Made by a program: the position numbers and the translations under genes. DNA of 64,000 bases. Origin: Oscillospiraceae bacterium (GTDB lineage: Bacteria; Bacillota; Clostridia; Oscillospirales; Oscillospiraceae). Shown piece by piece: positions 1 through 9,062 of the stretch (the stretch's first letter is position 1; every line of letters begins with the position of its first letter). The notes under the pieces are model-generated. The model saw nothing but the letters and a program-made list of their open reading frames with translations, was not told where the DNA came from and ran no database searches. The DNA is taken from NCBI GenBank assembly GCA_015067995.1, contig SVLJ01000005.1, forward strand, positions 62,001 through 126,000. The letters are read 5' to 3'.

Positions 1-257
1 ATGAGAGAGTCCAGTTCGCCGAACACGGCGATGCGGGGGCCGGGACGGCCGGTGTCAATATCCATCCAGAAACCGGGGATATTGCCTGCCTCGGTAACGG
101 TGTATCCCAGCTCTTCATACCTGGCCTTCAGATAGGCGTGGGTCTTCCACTCCTTATAACCGGACTCGGGATTCTTCCAGATATGCCGTTCGGCGGCCAG
201 AATGGTATCCTGATAGGCTTCCACAGCCTGCAGGACAGTATCAAGCGATGTCTTCAT
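1..257 (-). CDS. M20-family amidohydrolase (AbgB-like), 5' part only
   Basis: Only the first 85 codons lie inside the window; the gene runs off the left edge. The start is the ATG at 257, preceded by GAGGAGGTAC. The protein is nearly the same as the N-terminus of the complete gene at 37748 (shared features include ERHIWKNPESGYKEWKTHAYLKA and PGFWMD.DTGRPGP), so it belongs to the zinc-dependent M20 amidohydrolases that include AbgB and hydrolyse N-acyl amino acids or small amides. It is the last visible gene of a minus-strand peptidase operon, 133 nt after pepD. The substrate cannot be told. Assignment to the family is firm because of the full-length paralogue. Confidence 0.9.
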   Translation of the reverse strand, partial: MKTSLDTVLQAVEAYQDTILAAERHIWKNPESGYKEWKTHAYLKARYEELGYTVTEAGNIPGFWMDIDTGRPGPRIAVFGELDSL

Positions 258-390
258 GTAGTACCTCCTCACACAATGATCAGCTTGCTCCGGGAATGTT
301 TATCTCCTGCAGAGATCAAGACTTATTCTGATACCTCCACAGTAAAGAAGCAGTGACAGGCAGGGTCTCCCACTCGCTTTCGGCTCTTCA

Positions 391-1839
391 TTATCCGTCT
401 TTTCGGGCCAGAACTGCCAGCAGCAGATCCCAGAAGGGCTGGACCTCGTCAACATACAGGGTCTCCGCAGGCGTATGGAAATCCGTAGCTGTCGGCTGTA
501 TAGCAACGGCGTCCATGTCCGGAATGCGACCCAGGATCACATTGACTTCAATACTGGCATGCTCGTGCAGGCCGCGGATCTCGCTTCCGAAGAGCCGCCT
601 GTGCTCCTGAGCAAACCGGGACTGCATCACGCAATTCCCGCCGATGGGCCAAGCAGGATATTCGTGTTCCAGGGTGGATGCGAAGCCAAGCATACGCACC
701 AGCTCTTCCATGCGGCGATGCCACAGGAGGCCGACGGAATCCTCCACGCTGCGGACAACATACTTTCCGGTAAACATTCCGTCCACCAGAGAAATGGCGG
801 AAAATGTAACGGATGTAATGATGATATCGAGATCCTCCGCGTCGCTCTTCCGGACGCCGGTATGTATCAGGAACATGACCCGGATGATATTCACCGAATC
901 CTCCGGCGAAAGCGCGGCCTTGTCTCCGTCCTGTACGCATGCCGCAAATTCCAGATTGGGATCGGTCACTTTATACCGTTCTTTGATCACGCGGAACTGC
1001 GCTTCCAGCAAAGACGCAGCCCGTTCGGCATCTGCGGCAGGAATCCGGATACAAGCCTCGCAGGAGCCATGGATGGCGGGGCCGTCTGCGGTGATCTCCG
1101 CCAACGCCACCGGAATTTCCTGACTGAGAAGGAACAGCAGTTCGCCCATTGCATTGATGCAGCAGGCTCGGTTTTTGTGGGCCAGAATGCCCGCGTGTCC
1201 TCCGAGACCGCCCTGGATGCTCAGGTGCAGCAGTGCGGTATCATCCGCAGTCTGGCACGCATACTGCTTTTCGAAACGCACGATCCTTCCGCCGGCTGCG
1301 CTGAGGCACATCTCGTGGGTGCTGCCGGCATCAAGGTTGACCATGCGTCTGGAGCGGATCAGCCCCATGTCAAAGTTCCGGATACCCACAAGACCCACTT
1401 CCTCCTGCACGGTACAAAGAAGCTCCAGTTCCGGATGGGGAATGGTGGGATCATCCGCGATGGCAAGCATGGTCGCGACGGCAACGCCGTCATCGGCGCC
1501 CAGGGTGGTTCCTTTTGCCTTCAGTTTGTTTCCCTCAAGGCACAGCTCCAACGGGTCTGTCAGCGGATCGACAGTGGCGGTGTCATCTCTTGCGCCCACC
1601 ATATCCATGTGCCCCTGCAGAAGGATCGGCGGTTCGTTTTCATATCCTTCCGTCGCCGGGACCCGGATCAGGATATTGCCCATCTCATCCCGTACGCAGG
1701 CCAGTCCCCGCTCCTTTGCGAAGCTCTCCAGAAACAGCGAAATCTGTTCTTCATGCCCCATCACGTGAGGGATGCGGCAGATTTCTTCAAACCATTTGAA
1801 AAAGCCTTCCGGCTTCAGTCCTTTCAAAGAGTCGCCCAT
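391..1839 (-). CDS. pepD: Aminoacyl-histidine dipeptidase (PepD, M20C)
   Basis: A 482-residue cytosolic metallopeptidase of the PepD type, the usual length for this family, which cleaves Xaa-His and other dipeptides with two metal ions. Visible metal-site motifs are QGHMDMV (first metal ligand and catalytic Asp), LGADDGVA (bridging Asp) and QEEVGLVG (catalytic Glu-Glu), in the right order, followed by the long inserted lid domain and a C-terminal Pro-Thr-x-x-D-x-H segment. RBS AAAGGGA lies 7 nt before the ATG. It follows the C45 gene by 12 nt, so the two are probably cotranscribed, and the product would finish the hydrolysis of short peptides released upstream. Confidence 0.93.
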   Translation of the reverse strand: MGDSLKGLKPEGFFKWFEEICRIPHVMGHEEQISLFLESFAKERGLACVRDEMGNILIRVPATEGYENEPPILLQGHMDMVGARDDTATVDPLTDPLELCLEGNKLKAKGTTLGADDGVAVATMLAIADDPTIPHPELELLCTVQEEVGLVGIRNFDMGLIRSRRMVNLDAGSTHEMCLSAAGGRIVRFEKQYACQTADDTALLHLSIQGGLGGHAGILAHKNRACCINAMGELLFLLSQEIPVALAEITADGPAIHGSCEACIRIPAADAERAASLLEAQFRVIKERYKVTDPNLEFAACVQDGDKAALSPEDSVNIIRVMFLIHTGVRKSDAEDLDIIITSVTFSAISLVDGMFTGKYVVRSVEDSVGLLWHRRMEELVRMLGFASTLEHEYPAWPIGGNCVMQSRFAQEHRRLFGSEIRGLHEHASIEVNVILGRIPDMDAVAIQPTATDFHTPAETLYVDEVQPFWDLLLAVLARKDG

Positions 1840-1851
1840 AATTTTATCCCT

Positions 1852-2916
1852 TTAAATATAGTATTTATCAAATTCATTCTCACAGGGATTTCCGTATGCC
1901 AAATGCATGCAGTTCTCGGTGAGATCCATGATGATGGCAAAATCCGTATCATCCCGCACTGCCACCGGATATTTGGGATCTTCGTGATCGCAGATAGAAT
2001 AAGGATATCCCGCATGATCGCTCAGCATCCGCTTGATATCCTCAAGGGTAATCTTTCCGTGGCACTCTTTGACCATTGCCTGCATGCGCTGCAGCCGAAT
2101 GTAGCTGCTGCCCATGTGATTGACATCGTTGGCAAAATACATCTTAGGTCCGAGATAATGATTCGTATGCATCAGAACGCCGTCGACCGGAATCATAGGC
2201 TCAACGCCTCTTGCATCCATCTCAAAGTCGATGGCCACACCATCTTTATGTGTTGCGATCAGGTTTCCTACGGAGGTGGGTGCATGGCTGCCCTTCACAT
2301 ATGCCTCACTGAGGTTTTCGGCTTCCAGCATGGCTCTCAGACGGACCTCGAACGGAATTCCGTTGCAGGTCGCTGTGGTTTTCAGTGCATTCAGCGTCAC
2401 CGCGACGCCGCAATCATTCATGCCGATGCCACCGATCATACCTGCACCTTCTACCACCATCACAAAATTAGGCTTATCCTCCTGATAAACATGCACGATG
2501 ACCACGGCATCTCTCATCAATCTGGTATAATCCCAGTTCTGTGCAGCAAAGACGCGGCCGCCTTCTGTGGCAGGCGCCATCACGCTGAGACAGGTGCAGG
2601 CAGACGCATCGATCATGGAGGGCTGCGAATACATGATTTCCGTACGGTTATTGATTGCAGCGATGTCCTGCAGATCCACACCGGCGCCGTCGGCAATACC
2701 CTGCATTTCCTCTACATAGGCAGGCTCAAAGTCACGGATCAGGGGCAGATAGTTTTCCGAAATCTTACGCGCCTCTTCCCAGGAAATGCCCTTTGTTCCT
2801 TCATACAGCACCGCATAAGCCTTCATTGACAGGGCAACTTCTTCCCGGCACAGCTGGCCATAGGTGAGGCCGCGTTCGTACGGGGTACCACGAACTGTGA
2901 TTTCTTTAAACTTCAT
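1852..2916 (-). CDS. C45-family Ntn-hydrolase (acyltransferase/amidase), copy 1
   Basis: A 354-residue protein of the peptidase C45 family (relatives of isopenicillin-N acyltransferase and other N-terminal-nucleophile amide hydrolases). The conserved N-terminal RGTPYERG motif is present. The predicted nucleophile is Cys107 in CTCLSV, which self-processing would expose as the new N-terminus; AAQNWDY follows, as in the family. It is a tandem duplicate of the gene directly upstream, with most residues identical. Known members cleave or transfer N-acyl groups; the actual substrate here is unknown. Sitting between an M20 peptidase and PepD suggests a role in opening N-acylated amino acids or peptides. 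Confidence 0.85.
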   Translation of the reverse strand: MKFKEITVRGTPYERGLTYGQLCREEVALSMKAYAVLYEGTKGISWEEARKISENYLPLIRDFEPAYVEEMQGIADGAGVDLQDIAAINNRTEIMYSQPSMIDASACTCLSVMAPATEGGRVFAAQNWDYTRLMRDAVVIVHVYQEDKPNFVMVVEGAGMIGGIGMNDCGVAVTLNALKTTATCNGIPFEVRLRAMLEAENLSEAYVKGSHAPTSVGNLIATHKDGVAIDFEMDARGVEPMIPVDGVLMHTNHYLGPKMYFANDVNHMGSSYIRLQRMQAMVKECHGKITLEDIKRMLSDHAGYPYSICDHEDPKYPVAVRDDTDFAIIMDLTENCMHLAYGNPCENEFDKYYI

Positions 2917-2936
2917 CGTCTCTTGTCCTCCTGATT

Positions 2937-3992
2937 TTAAATATAGTATTTTTCAAATGCATTCTCACATGGATTTCCGGGCGCCAGATACATGCAGTTC
3001 CCGCTCAGATCCATGATGACGCCAAAATTCGTAGCATCCCGCTTTACCACGGGATCCTTCAGGTTTTCGTGATCGCAGATGGACTGCGGATATCCCGCAT
3101 GATCCCGCAGCATTCTCATGACATCCTCGACGGTGATCTTTCCGTGGCATTCCTTGACAAGCGCTTTGATTCTCTGCAGCCGGATGTAGCTGCTGCCCAT
3201 GTGATTGACATCGTGGGCAAGATACATGTTCGGCCCGATGTAATGGTTCGTATGCAGCAAAACGCCATCCTCCGGGATCATGGGCTCAACGGTCTCGGAA
3301 TCCATTTCAAAGGCGATGGCCACACCGTCCTTATGGGTTGCGATCAGATTTGCAACAGAGACCGGCGCATGACTTCCCTTCACGTACGCATCGCTGAGGG
3401 TTTCGGCTTCCAGCATGGCTCTCATACGAGCACGCAGCGGAATGCCCTGACAGGGCACCTCGGCTCTGAGGGCGTTCAGCATCACCGCTATGCCGCGCTC
3501 ATTCATACCAATGCCGCCGATCATTCCCGCCTCTGCCACCATCACAAAATTGGGTTTATCCTCCTGATAAACATGTACGATGACCACGCTGTCTCTCAGC
3601 AGCCCACTGAAATCCCAATTCTGTGCGGCAATGACACGCCCGTCTGCCGTAGCAGGCGGCATCAGACTGAGCGTCGTACACTCCTTCACCTCTTCCTTTG
3701 CGGAATACATGATCTCCGTACGGGCATTCAATGCAGCGATGTCCAGCAGGTCCACACTCGCGCCTTCGGCGATACCCCGCATTTCCTCTGCATAGTCGGG
3801 TTCAAAATCACGGGTCAAAGACAGGTAATGCTCCGAAATTTTACGTGCAGCTTCCCACGAAATTCCTTTCAGTCCATCAAAGAGCATCTGATAAACCCGG
3901 ATGGATACGTCGATTTCTTCCCGGCACAGCTGGCCATAGGCTCGTCCGCGTTCGTACGGTGTTCCGCGAACTGTGATCTCTTTAAACTTCAT
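2937..3992 (-). CDS. C45-family Ntn-hydrolase, copy 2
   Basis: A 351-residue paralogue of the next gene, with the same RGTPYERG start and a predicted nucleophile Cys105 in CTTLSL. The ORF track begins 7 codons earlier at a TTG, but AGGAGG is located inside that extension and 7 nt before the ATG at 3992, so the ATG is the true start. It overlaps the 3' end of the upstream M20 gene by 11 nt, implying translational coupling. The two copies differ most around residues 95-105, just before the nucleophile, and near residue 165, which may reflect different substrates. Family assignment is secure; the reaction (amide hydrolysis or acyl transfer) is inferred. Confidence 0.86.
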   Translation of the reverse strand: MKFKEITVRGTPYERGRAYGQLCREEIDVSIRVYQMLFDGLKGISWEAARKISEHYLSLTRDFEPDYAEEMRGIAEGASVDLLDIAALNARTEIMYSAKEEVKECTTLSLMPPATADGRVIAAQNWDFSGLLRDSVVIVHVYQEDKPNFVMVAEAGMIGGIGMNERGIAVMLNALRAEVPCQGIPLRARMRAMLEAETLSDAYVKGSHAPVSVANLIATHKDGVAIAFEMDSETVEPMIPEDGVLLHTNHYIGPNMYLAHDVNHMGSSYIRLQRIKALVKECHGKITVEDVMRMLRDHAGYPQSICDHENLKDPVVKRDATNFGVIMDLSGNCMYLAPGNPCENAFEKYYI

Positions 3993-5217
3993 CGGTTTTT
4001 TCCTCCTGATCAATTAATACAGCTGATACAAATGCGCTGATACAATCGACGACTTCGATGGCAGAGGACAAACGAACCCGTTCATCACTGCTGTGGAAGT
4101 TCTCGCCGTCAGGGCCAAATAAAACGGTTGGTATCCGTAATTTACCGCCAATGTGGTTAAAATCACCAATGCTCTGAAAATATGCGATATTTGCCGGACT
4201 TCCGCACACATTCACGATGCTTTCCTTCAGAATATTCAGCATCGGATGATTTTCGTCGATGCAGTATGCGTCAAAACCGCCGTCGAATCCTTCGGCCGGA
4301 GACTGCCGGAAGACCACCTCTGTCCGGGAACGGACATTGGATGCTTCGATGGCCTTGTCCACTCGTTCCCGGAGGGTTGTCATCGTTTCTCCCCTTACCG
4401 TGTGGTGGAAAATCTCCACCTCGGCATAATCGGGAACGCTGCAGGCGGCACCGCCGCCGTGCATTCGAATGACGCAAGGAGTGGACTCTCCAAGCTTTTC
4501 ATCCTGCATAAGCGGAATCTTCTCCAGTTCGGAAACAATTACCGCCGCGTCCACCATCGCATTGATGCCCAGACGAGGTGTTGCCGCATGCGCTGACTTG
4601 CCGCGAACCTTTACAGTGTAGTTGTATCCACCTTTCGCGCCAAGGCATATACAAGGGTGCGGAACACCCGTAAATCCTGCTGAAGGTTCGCAGATGATAG
4701 CAAAGTCTGCCTCTTCGGCAATATGATGAATCTGATCGTTGATGATGAATACCGTGCCCAGACCATACGGGCCTTCTTCGTCGGAAACCAGGTGATAAAC
4801 CAGCTTCCCTTTGAACTTACCCGGCTCAAAATATTCTTTCGCAAACTTCTCCAAAACCAGCATAATGGCCGCACACCCCGCTTTCATGTCGAGAGTGCCT
4901 ACGCCATACATATAGTCCCCTTCCACAACGCCCTCAAAAGGAGGTTTTGTCCATCCGCTGCACAGGGAAACCGTGTCAAGGTGGCCGCCCAGATAGATGA
5001 CCGGCCCCGGCTTGCCGCTGTCCATGACGCCTACCACGTTTTTCCCATGGAACTTCGTTTCCTTACCTTCATAGAAAGTATGGATTTCTGCCGGAACGCC
5101 CCTTTCGTTCAACCAGTCGTTTACGAAAGCCATCACATCGTCTTCATGAAAATACGGACTTTCGATTTGAACAAGCCGCCGCAGGAGCGTGATAAACATT
5201 TCTCTTGAAATTCTCAT
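3982..5217 (-). CDS. M20-family peptidase (ArgE/DapE/ACY1-like)
   Basis: A 411-residue di-zinc metallopeptidase. The motifs GGHLDTV, GVGTLDMKAG and SDEEGPYGLG supply the metal ligands and the catalytic Glu; the dimerisation domain starts near GAKGGYNYTVKVRGKSAHAA, where the His is typical. The ORF is open far upstream, but the first residues that look like the family are MRISREMF; the ATG at 5217 is preceded only by a purine-rich GAGAGACGGAAG, so the start is likely rather than certain. It is the first gene of the operon M20 - C45 - C45 - PepD - M20. It should remove an acyl or aminoacyl group from a small substrate in the cytosol. Confidence 0.88.
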   Translation of the reverse strand: MRISREMFITLLRRLVQIESPYFHEDDVMAFVNDWLNERGVPAEIHTFYEGKETKFHGKNVVGVMDSGKPGPVIYLGGHLDTVSLCSGWTKPPFEGVVEGDYMYGVGTLDMKAGCAAIMLVLEKFAKEYFEPGKFKGKLVYHLVSDEEGPYGLGTVFIINDQIHHIAEEADFAIICEPSAGFTGVPHPCICLGAKGGYNYTVKVRGKSAHAATPRLGINAMVDAAVIVSELEKIPLMQDEKLGESTPCVIRMHGGGAACSVPDYAEVEIFHHTVRGETMTTLRERVDKAIEASNVRSRTEVVFRQSPAEGFDGGFDAYCIDENHPMLNILKESIVNVCGSPANIAYFQSIGDFNHIGGKLRIPTVLFGPDGENFHSSDERVRLSSAIEVVDCISAFVSAVLIDQEEKTDEV

Positions 5218-5538
5218 CTTCCGTCTCTCTTTCTCGTGCCTGTATCGTCCGGTACATCTGCGGTCCCTTCTGTTTATCACTTTATTCCAACAAAGTCCAA
5301 AAAGCAACTGATCACCCCGTGTGCGTATACTCCTATATTTACTTTCCGCTGTCCGCGATATTCCCGAAAATGCACTCCGATGAGCGCATTTAAACACAAG
5401 CAGACCTGTTATCCCGGGCAATCGGGTGCAACGCCCTCCCAAAAAAGTGAAATACAGGACTATCTGATTGCGTGTTTTCTATTCCCCGCGGGCGGGAAGT
5501 GTGGTACAATCATGACGATCTGCAAGCAGGAGGCGCGT
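5218..5538. promoter_or_regulatory. Divergent intergenic region between peptidase operon and AraC gene 1
   Basis: This 321-bp stretch lies between the start codons of a minus-strand peptidase operon and a plus-strand AraC-type regulator. On the plus strand TGGTACAAT (5512-5520) fits an extended -10 box just before the regulator. No tRNA, repeat or further gene is seen. By position it should hold the operators through which the regulator controls the peptidase operon. Confidence 0.5.
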
Positions 5539-6486
5539 ATGGGGAAAATACAATTCATCTGGAGCGGAGAAACGGAGCTGCCCGCCGGTTGGGCGCTGCA
5601 GACCCACTCACACGATTTCTTTCATCTGGCCTATGTCCAAAAAGGCCGGCTCATCTTTCGCGCCGACGATGTGGACTATCCCCTCTCGGATGGCTCTCTG
5701 ATCCTGATTCCTCCCGGCGTTGTTCACGCCGTACCAAAAGACACCCACAATCTCTGCACACAGTATGAGGTCATGTTCCGCGTACCGGATCCGCAGTTGC
5801 AATCTCTTCTCGAAACAAAAGAGGTTCTCATATTGCATGGGGCCGCCCACCTGGAACACCTGTTTTCCTATATCCGTATGCACTACAATAGCGTCGATCC
5901 GCTGTGCGCTCCCTGTACGGAATCGTTTCTGTGTACGATTCTGTTTTCCCTCCTGACGGGTAGCCCCGGCTCTGAGGGCAGTTACGCCGGGTATGTGGAT
6001 TCTAGCCGGTATTCTCCGCTGGTTCAGCGCATCCTTTGCCATGTTGAAAAAGACTGCAGCGGAAAATACGACCTTCCGGGGCTTGCGCTTTCTCTGGGGC
6101 TCCATAAAAGCTACCTCTGCACCGTCTTTCGCCGCGAAACCGGCATTACCATATCTGAATACATCAACTATCACAGGATCCGCGCAATACTGATCACACT
6201 GCAGTATAACGGCTACAACAGGGAGGTTCCCATCCATGAGCTTGCGGATCAGCATGGATATGTGAACGCATCTTATTTCAACCGTGTGTTTAAAAAATAC
6301 ACGGGAATAACGCCCACAGAATTCATGACCGCCCTTTCAAAAGGCTCTGACAACCCGTTTCAAAAATACTATAACGAATATCTGGATTTGAAGCGCTACC
6401 CGATCAAAGAATCTCTGGAGTATATGAGGGGACTGAAAGATGTGTCAGAGAAAAGCGTACTTTCAAATAATGGAGCAGCGGAATGA
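5539..6486 (+). CDS. AraC-family transcriptional regulator 1
   Basis: A 315-residue regulator with an N-terminal cupin sensor (His-rich THSHDFFHLAYV; IPPGVVHAVP) and a C-terminal double helix-turn-helix (first HTH around LGLHKSYLCTVFRRETG, second ending SYFNRVFKKYTGITPTEF). The ORF track begins 101 codons too early; the ATG at 5539 follows GCAGGAGG with 6 nt spacing. It is divergent from the peptidase operon and probably regulates it. It belongs to a set of four related regulators in this window, all starting with a conserved Trp at residue 8 or 9, and pairs most closely with the one at 32596 (both keep a PFQKYYNEY/PLIQYYRDH tail). The inducer is unknown. Confidence 0.92.
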   Translation: MGKIQFIWSGETELPAGWALQTHSHDFFHLAYVQKGRLIFRADDVDYPLSDGSLILIPPGVVHAVPKDTHNLCTQYEVMFRVPDPQLQSLLETKEVLILHGAAHLEHLFSYIRMHYNSVDPLCAPCTESFLCTILFSLLTGSPGSEGSYAGYVDSSRYSPLVQRILCHVEKDCSGKYDLPGLALSLGLHKSYLCTVFRRETGITISEYINYHRIRAILITLQYNGYNREVPIHELADQHGYVNASYFNRVFKKYTGITPTEFMTALSKGSDNPFQKYYNEYLDLKRYPIKESLEYMRGLKDVSEKSVLSNNGAAE

Positions 6487-6539
6487 AGCAGCTATCTTTG
6501 CACGCCACTGTATCAGTTTCGAGATAACTTATACAACAA

Positions 6540-6569
6540 GGATGTCAGCCGCAACCACGGCTGACATCC
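6540..6569. terminator. Bidirectional hairpin between convergent genes
   Basis: GGATGTCAGCCG and CGGCTGACATCC form a perfect 12-bp stem with a 6-nt loop, between the convergent AraC gene and the M20D gene. The T-tract is weak on both strands. Confidence 0.65.
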
Positions 6570-6582
6570 TAAAATTATTCTG

Positions 6583-7782
6583 TCATATCATTGTTGATTT
6601 CTGTTCCAGAAATTTTAACGCAGAGGTTACCAGTATCTCTACCCCCAGCGGGATAATGTCTTCGCCGGGATCGAATTCCGCGTTGTGCAACGGTATCTGT
6701 TTCCGATCAGGACGACCACAGCCCAACCAAAACATAGCGCCAGGTACCCGTTCGCAGTAGAAGGAGAAATCCTCGCCACCCAGAGCTGCTGTCTGGGGTA
6801 TGACAAGAGCATCCTGTCCGCCTGCCTCCAACACGGCATCCCGCACCAGACTAAACATATCATGGTCGTTTACCGCAGGAGAATAGCCTCGAACGTATCG
6901 GAATTCATAACTGCCGCCCATGCTGTCCGTGACACCACGCACCACACGCTCGATCTGCTCGGGCATGGCATCCCGAACAGTAGGATTTAGATTGCGGCAG
7001 GTACCTTCCATCTTCACTTCGTCGCAGATTACATTGTAGGCGCCGCCGCCATGGATATTGCCTACAGATACCACCGCGTTATCCAACGGACCCACATTAC
7101 GGGAGACGATGGTCTGCAAAGCGCACAGCACATGACCTGCAATGACGATGGCATCCACACCGTTCTGCGGCTCAGAGCCATGGGTGGAGGAACCCTTCAC
7201 CGTAATGAAAAACCGGTCAGAGGCCGCCATCATGGCACCGTCACGAAGGCCTACCTTGCCCGCATCTATGGAAGGCCAGACATGCTGAGCCACAATGGCA
7301 TCAACCCTGGGATCTTCCAGCACGCCGTCGGCGATCATGCTCCGGGCACCGCTAAGAACAACATTCTCCTCTGCAGGCTGAAACACCAACTTTACGCTGC
7401 CCGCGAAAGAGTCCTTCCATTCATTAAGCACATAGGCCGCACCAAGCAGCATGGCCGCATGCATGTCATGGCCGCAGGCGTGCATGACGCCGGGATTCTG
7501 GGATGAGCAGGCCAGCCCCGTATTCTCCGTGATGGGCAGAGCATCAAAATCTGCCCGGAGGCCGATGCATTTGCCAGCCCCCTTGGTGCCAGTGATCACC
7601 GCCGTCACACCGTAACCGCCCACATTCTCTCTGGGCTCCAGCCCCATTTCACGCAAGGCGCCAGCAATATAGGCGGAGGACTCCACCTCATTTCCGGCCA
7701 GTTCGGGATGCGCATGCAGATAACTGCGGTACACACAGATCTTTTCAAAACACTTCTTAACCAGAGCATTGACTTCTTTCAT
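6583..7782 (-). CDS. M20D amidohydrolase (hippurate/N-acyl-amino-acid hydrolase type)
   Basis: A 399-residue M20D enzyme. Typical features are YLHAHPEL at the N-terminus, the metal-binding MHACGHDMHAAMLLGAA segment with its Cys ligand, QPAEE with the catalytic Glu, and the C-terminal GGEDFSFY. Family members hydrolyse N-acyl or N-aroyl amino acids and indole-acetyl conjugates to a free acid plus an amino acid. It resembles the three tandem copies at 48-52 kb but is the more divergent one. It is followed on the same strand, upstream by position, by a CoA-transferase gene 15 nt away, which fits a scheme where the acid released here is then loaded onto CoA. Confidence 0.9.
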   Translation of the reverse strand: MKEVNALVKKCFEKICVYRSYLHAHPELAGNEVESSAYIAGALREMGLEPRENVGGYGVTAVITGTKGAGKCIGLRADFDALPITENTGLACSSQNPGVMHACGHDMHAAMLLGAAYVLNEWKDSFAGSVKLVFQPAEENVVLSGARSMIADGVLEDPRVDAIVAQHVWPSIDAGKVGLRDGAMMAASDRFFITVKGSSTHGSEPQNGVDAIVIAGHVLCALQTIVSRNVGPLDNAVVSVGNIHGGGAYNVICDEVKMEGTCRNLNPTVRDAMPEQIERVVRGVTDSMGGSYEFRYVRGYSPAVNDHDMFSLVRDAVLEAGGQDALVIPQTAALGGEDFSFYCERVPGAMFWLGCGRPDRKQIPLHNAEFDPGEDIIPLGVEILVTSALKFLEQKSTMI

Positions 7783-7797
7783 GGTATTCTCTCGCTT

Positions 7798-9015
7798 TCA
7801 GAATGTCAGCACTCCATCATCTTTTAACTGTCTGATCTGTTCAGCGCTCATGCTCAGCAGTTCCGTCAGGATCTCTTCCGTCTGCTGTCCGAACGCCGGT
7901 GCAGCCTCCAGCGGTACTTCGCCCCGTTCCGGGAACCGCAGCGGCAGATTCGTCACCTGTACTGTACCGACTTCCGGCTGCTCATAACGCGGGAACATAT
8001 TCCGCGCCTCAGTGAAATGCGGATCGCGCGACACCTCCCGCACGGTATTCACCGGTGCGTTGGGAATTCCTACGGCATCCAGTGCCGCGCAAACTTCTTC
8101 CACAGTGCGCTGTGCAGCCCACTCGTTCAGCCGGTCCTCCGTCAGATCACGGTGATGGATCCGGGTATTGTGCGATGCACATCGTTCATCTTCCAGAAGC
8201 TCCGGACAGTCCAGCACATCCCGCACCAGCGCCTTATAAAACAGTTCGTTGCCAACACCCAATGCGTAGTATCCGTCCTTTGCGGGATAGAGACCGTATG
8301 GACTCCACTCCCGGTATCGGTTTCCTGTGCGGACGGGCAGTTCTTCGTTATAAAGATATTTTACATGATCCATCAGCAGCGCAGAGATCATGGCATCCAC
8401 CAACGCCACTTCCACACGCTGCGCCTCGCCGGTACGCTCTGCTTCCCGCAGGGCTGCCAACACACCGATAGCCAGATTCATACCTGCGATTACATCGCCG
8501 ATGGATGTTCCTACCTTGACTGGTGGTGCGCCCTCGTCACCGTTCATCATGGCAATGCCGCTGATTGCCTGCGCGATGGCGTCGTAAGCAGGACGGTTGC
8601 AATAAGGGCCCGTGGAGCCAAATCCAGAGATGCTTCCGTATACAACTCTGGGATTTGCCTTCTTCAGTTCCTCAAATCCAAGCCCCAGCCGCTCCATGAC
8701 ACCGTGGCGGAAATTTTCCACCACAATATCCGAGCACGCCACGAGCCGGAGACACAATTCCTTTCCCTCCGCTGTAGACAAATCAACGGCGATACTCTTT
8801 TTATTGTGATTGAGCGTGCAGAAACGCAGGCTGCACCCGTTTTCCACCGGTGCTGTCCGACGGTTGATGTCTCCACCCCGCCGCGGATTTTCAATCTTGA
8901 TGATCTCCGCGCCCAACATTGCCAGATATAAGGTACAGATGGGCCCTGCCACCACATCGGTCAGATCCAGCACGCGGACACCGGCCAGGACGCCTTTATG
9001 ATTGGTATCGTTCAA
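7798..9015 (-). CDS. Family III CoA-transferase (CaiB/BaiF) 1
   Basis: A 405-residue type III CoA-transferase: N-terminal LAGVRVLDLTDVVAGP, the GAEIIKIENP nucleotide-binding strand, NHNKKSIAVDL, VVENFRHGVMERLGLG, and the predicted catalytic Asp145 in PAYDAIAQA. It would move CoA from a donor such as acetyl- or succinyl-CoA to a free carboxylic acid. The ORF begins at TTG 9030, but GGAGGG sits inside that stretch, 7 nt before a TTG at 9015, so I prefer the rare TTG at 9015; no suitable ATG exists nearby. It is the most divergent of the three CoA-transferases in the island. Confidence 0.9.
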   Translation of the reverse strand: MNDTNHKGVLAGVRVLDLTDVVAGPICTLYLAMLGAEIIKIENPRRGGDINRRTAPVENGCSLRFCTLNHNKKSIAVDLSTAEGKELCLRLVACSDIVVENFRHGVMERLGLGFEELKKANPRVVYGSISGFGSTGPYCNRPAYDAIAQAISGIAMMNGDEGAPPVKVGTSIGDVIAGMNLAIGVLAALREAERTGEAQRVEVALVDAMISALLMDHVKYLYNEELPVRTGNRYREWSPYGLYPAKDGYYALGVGNELFYKALVRDVLDCPELLEDERCASHNTRIHHRDLTEDRLNEWAAQRTVEEVCAALDAVGIPNAPVNTVREVSRDPHFTEARNMFPRYEQPEVGTVQVTNLPLRFPERGEVPLEAAPAFGQQTEEILTELLSMSAEQIRQLKDDGVLTF

Positions 9016-9062
9016 GTAAGCTCCCTCCAAAAGGATGTTCCTTGTTTGCGGTCAACTGCGCT

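Noticed and set aside
475-2829. 784-residue plus-strand ORF
   Set aside because: It is the antisense shadow of pepD and C45 copy 1, full of His, Cys and Arg clusters, without RBS or family motifs.
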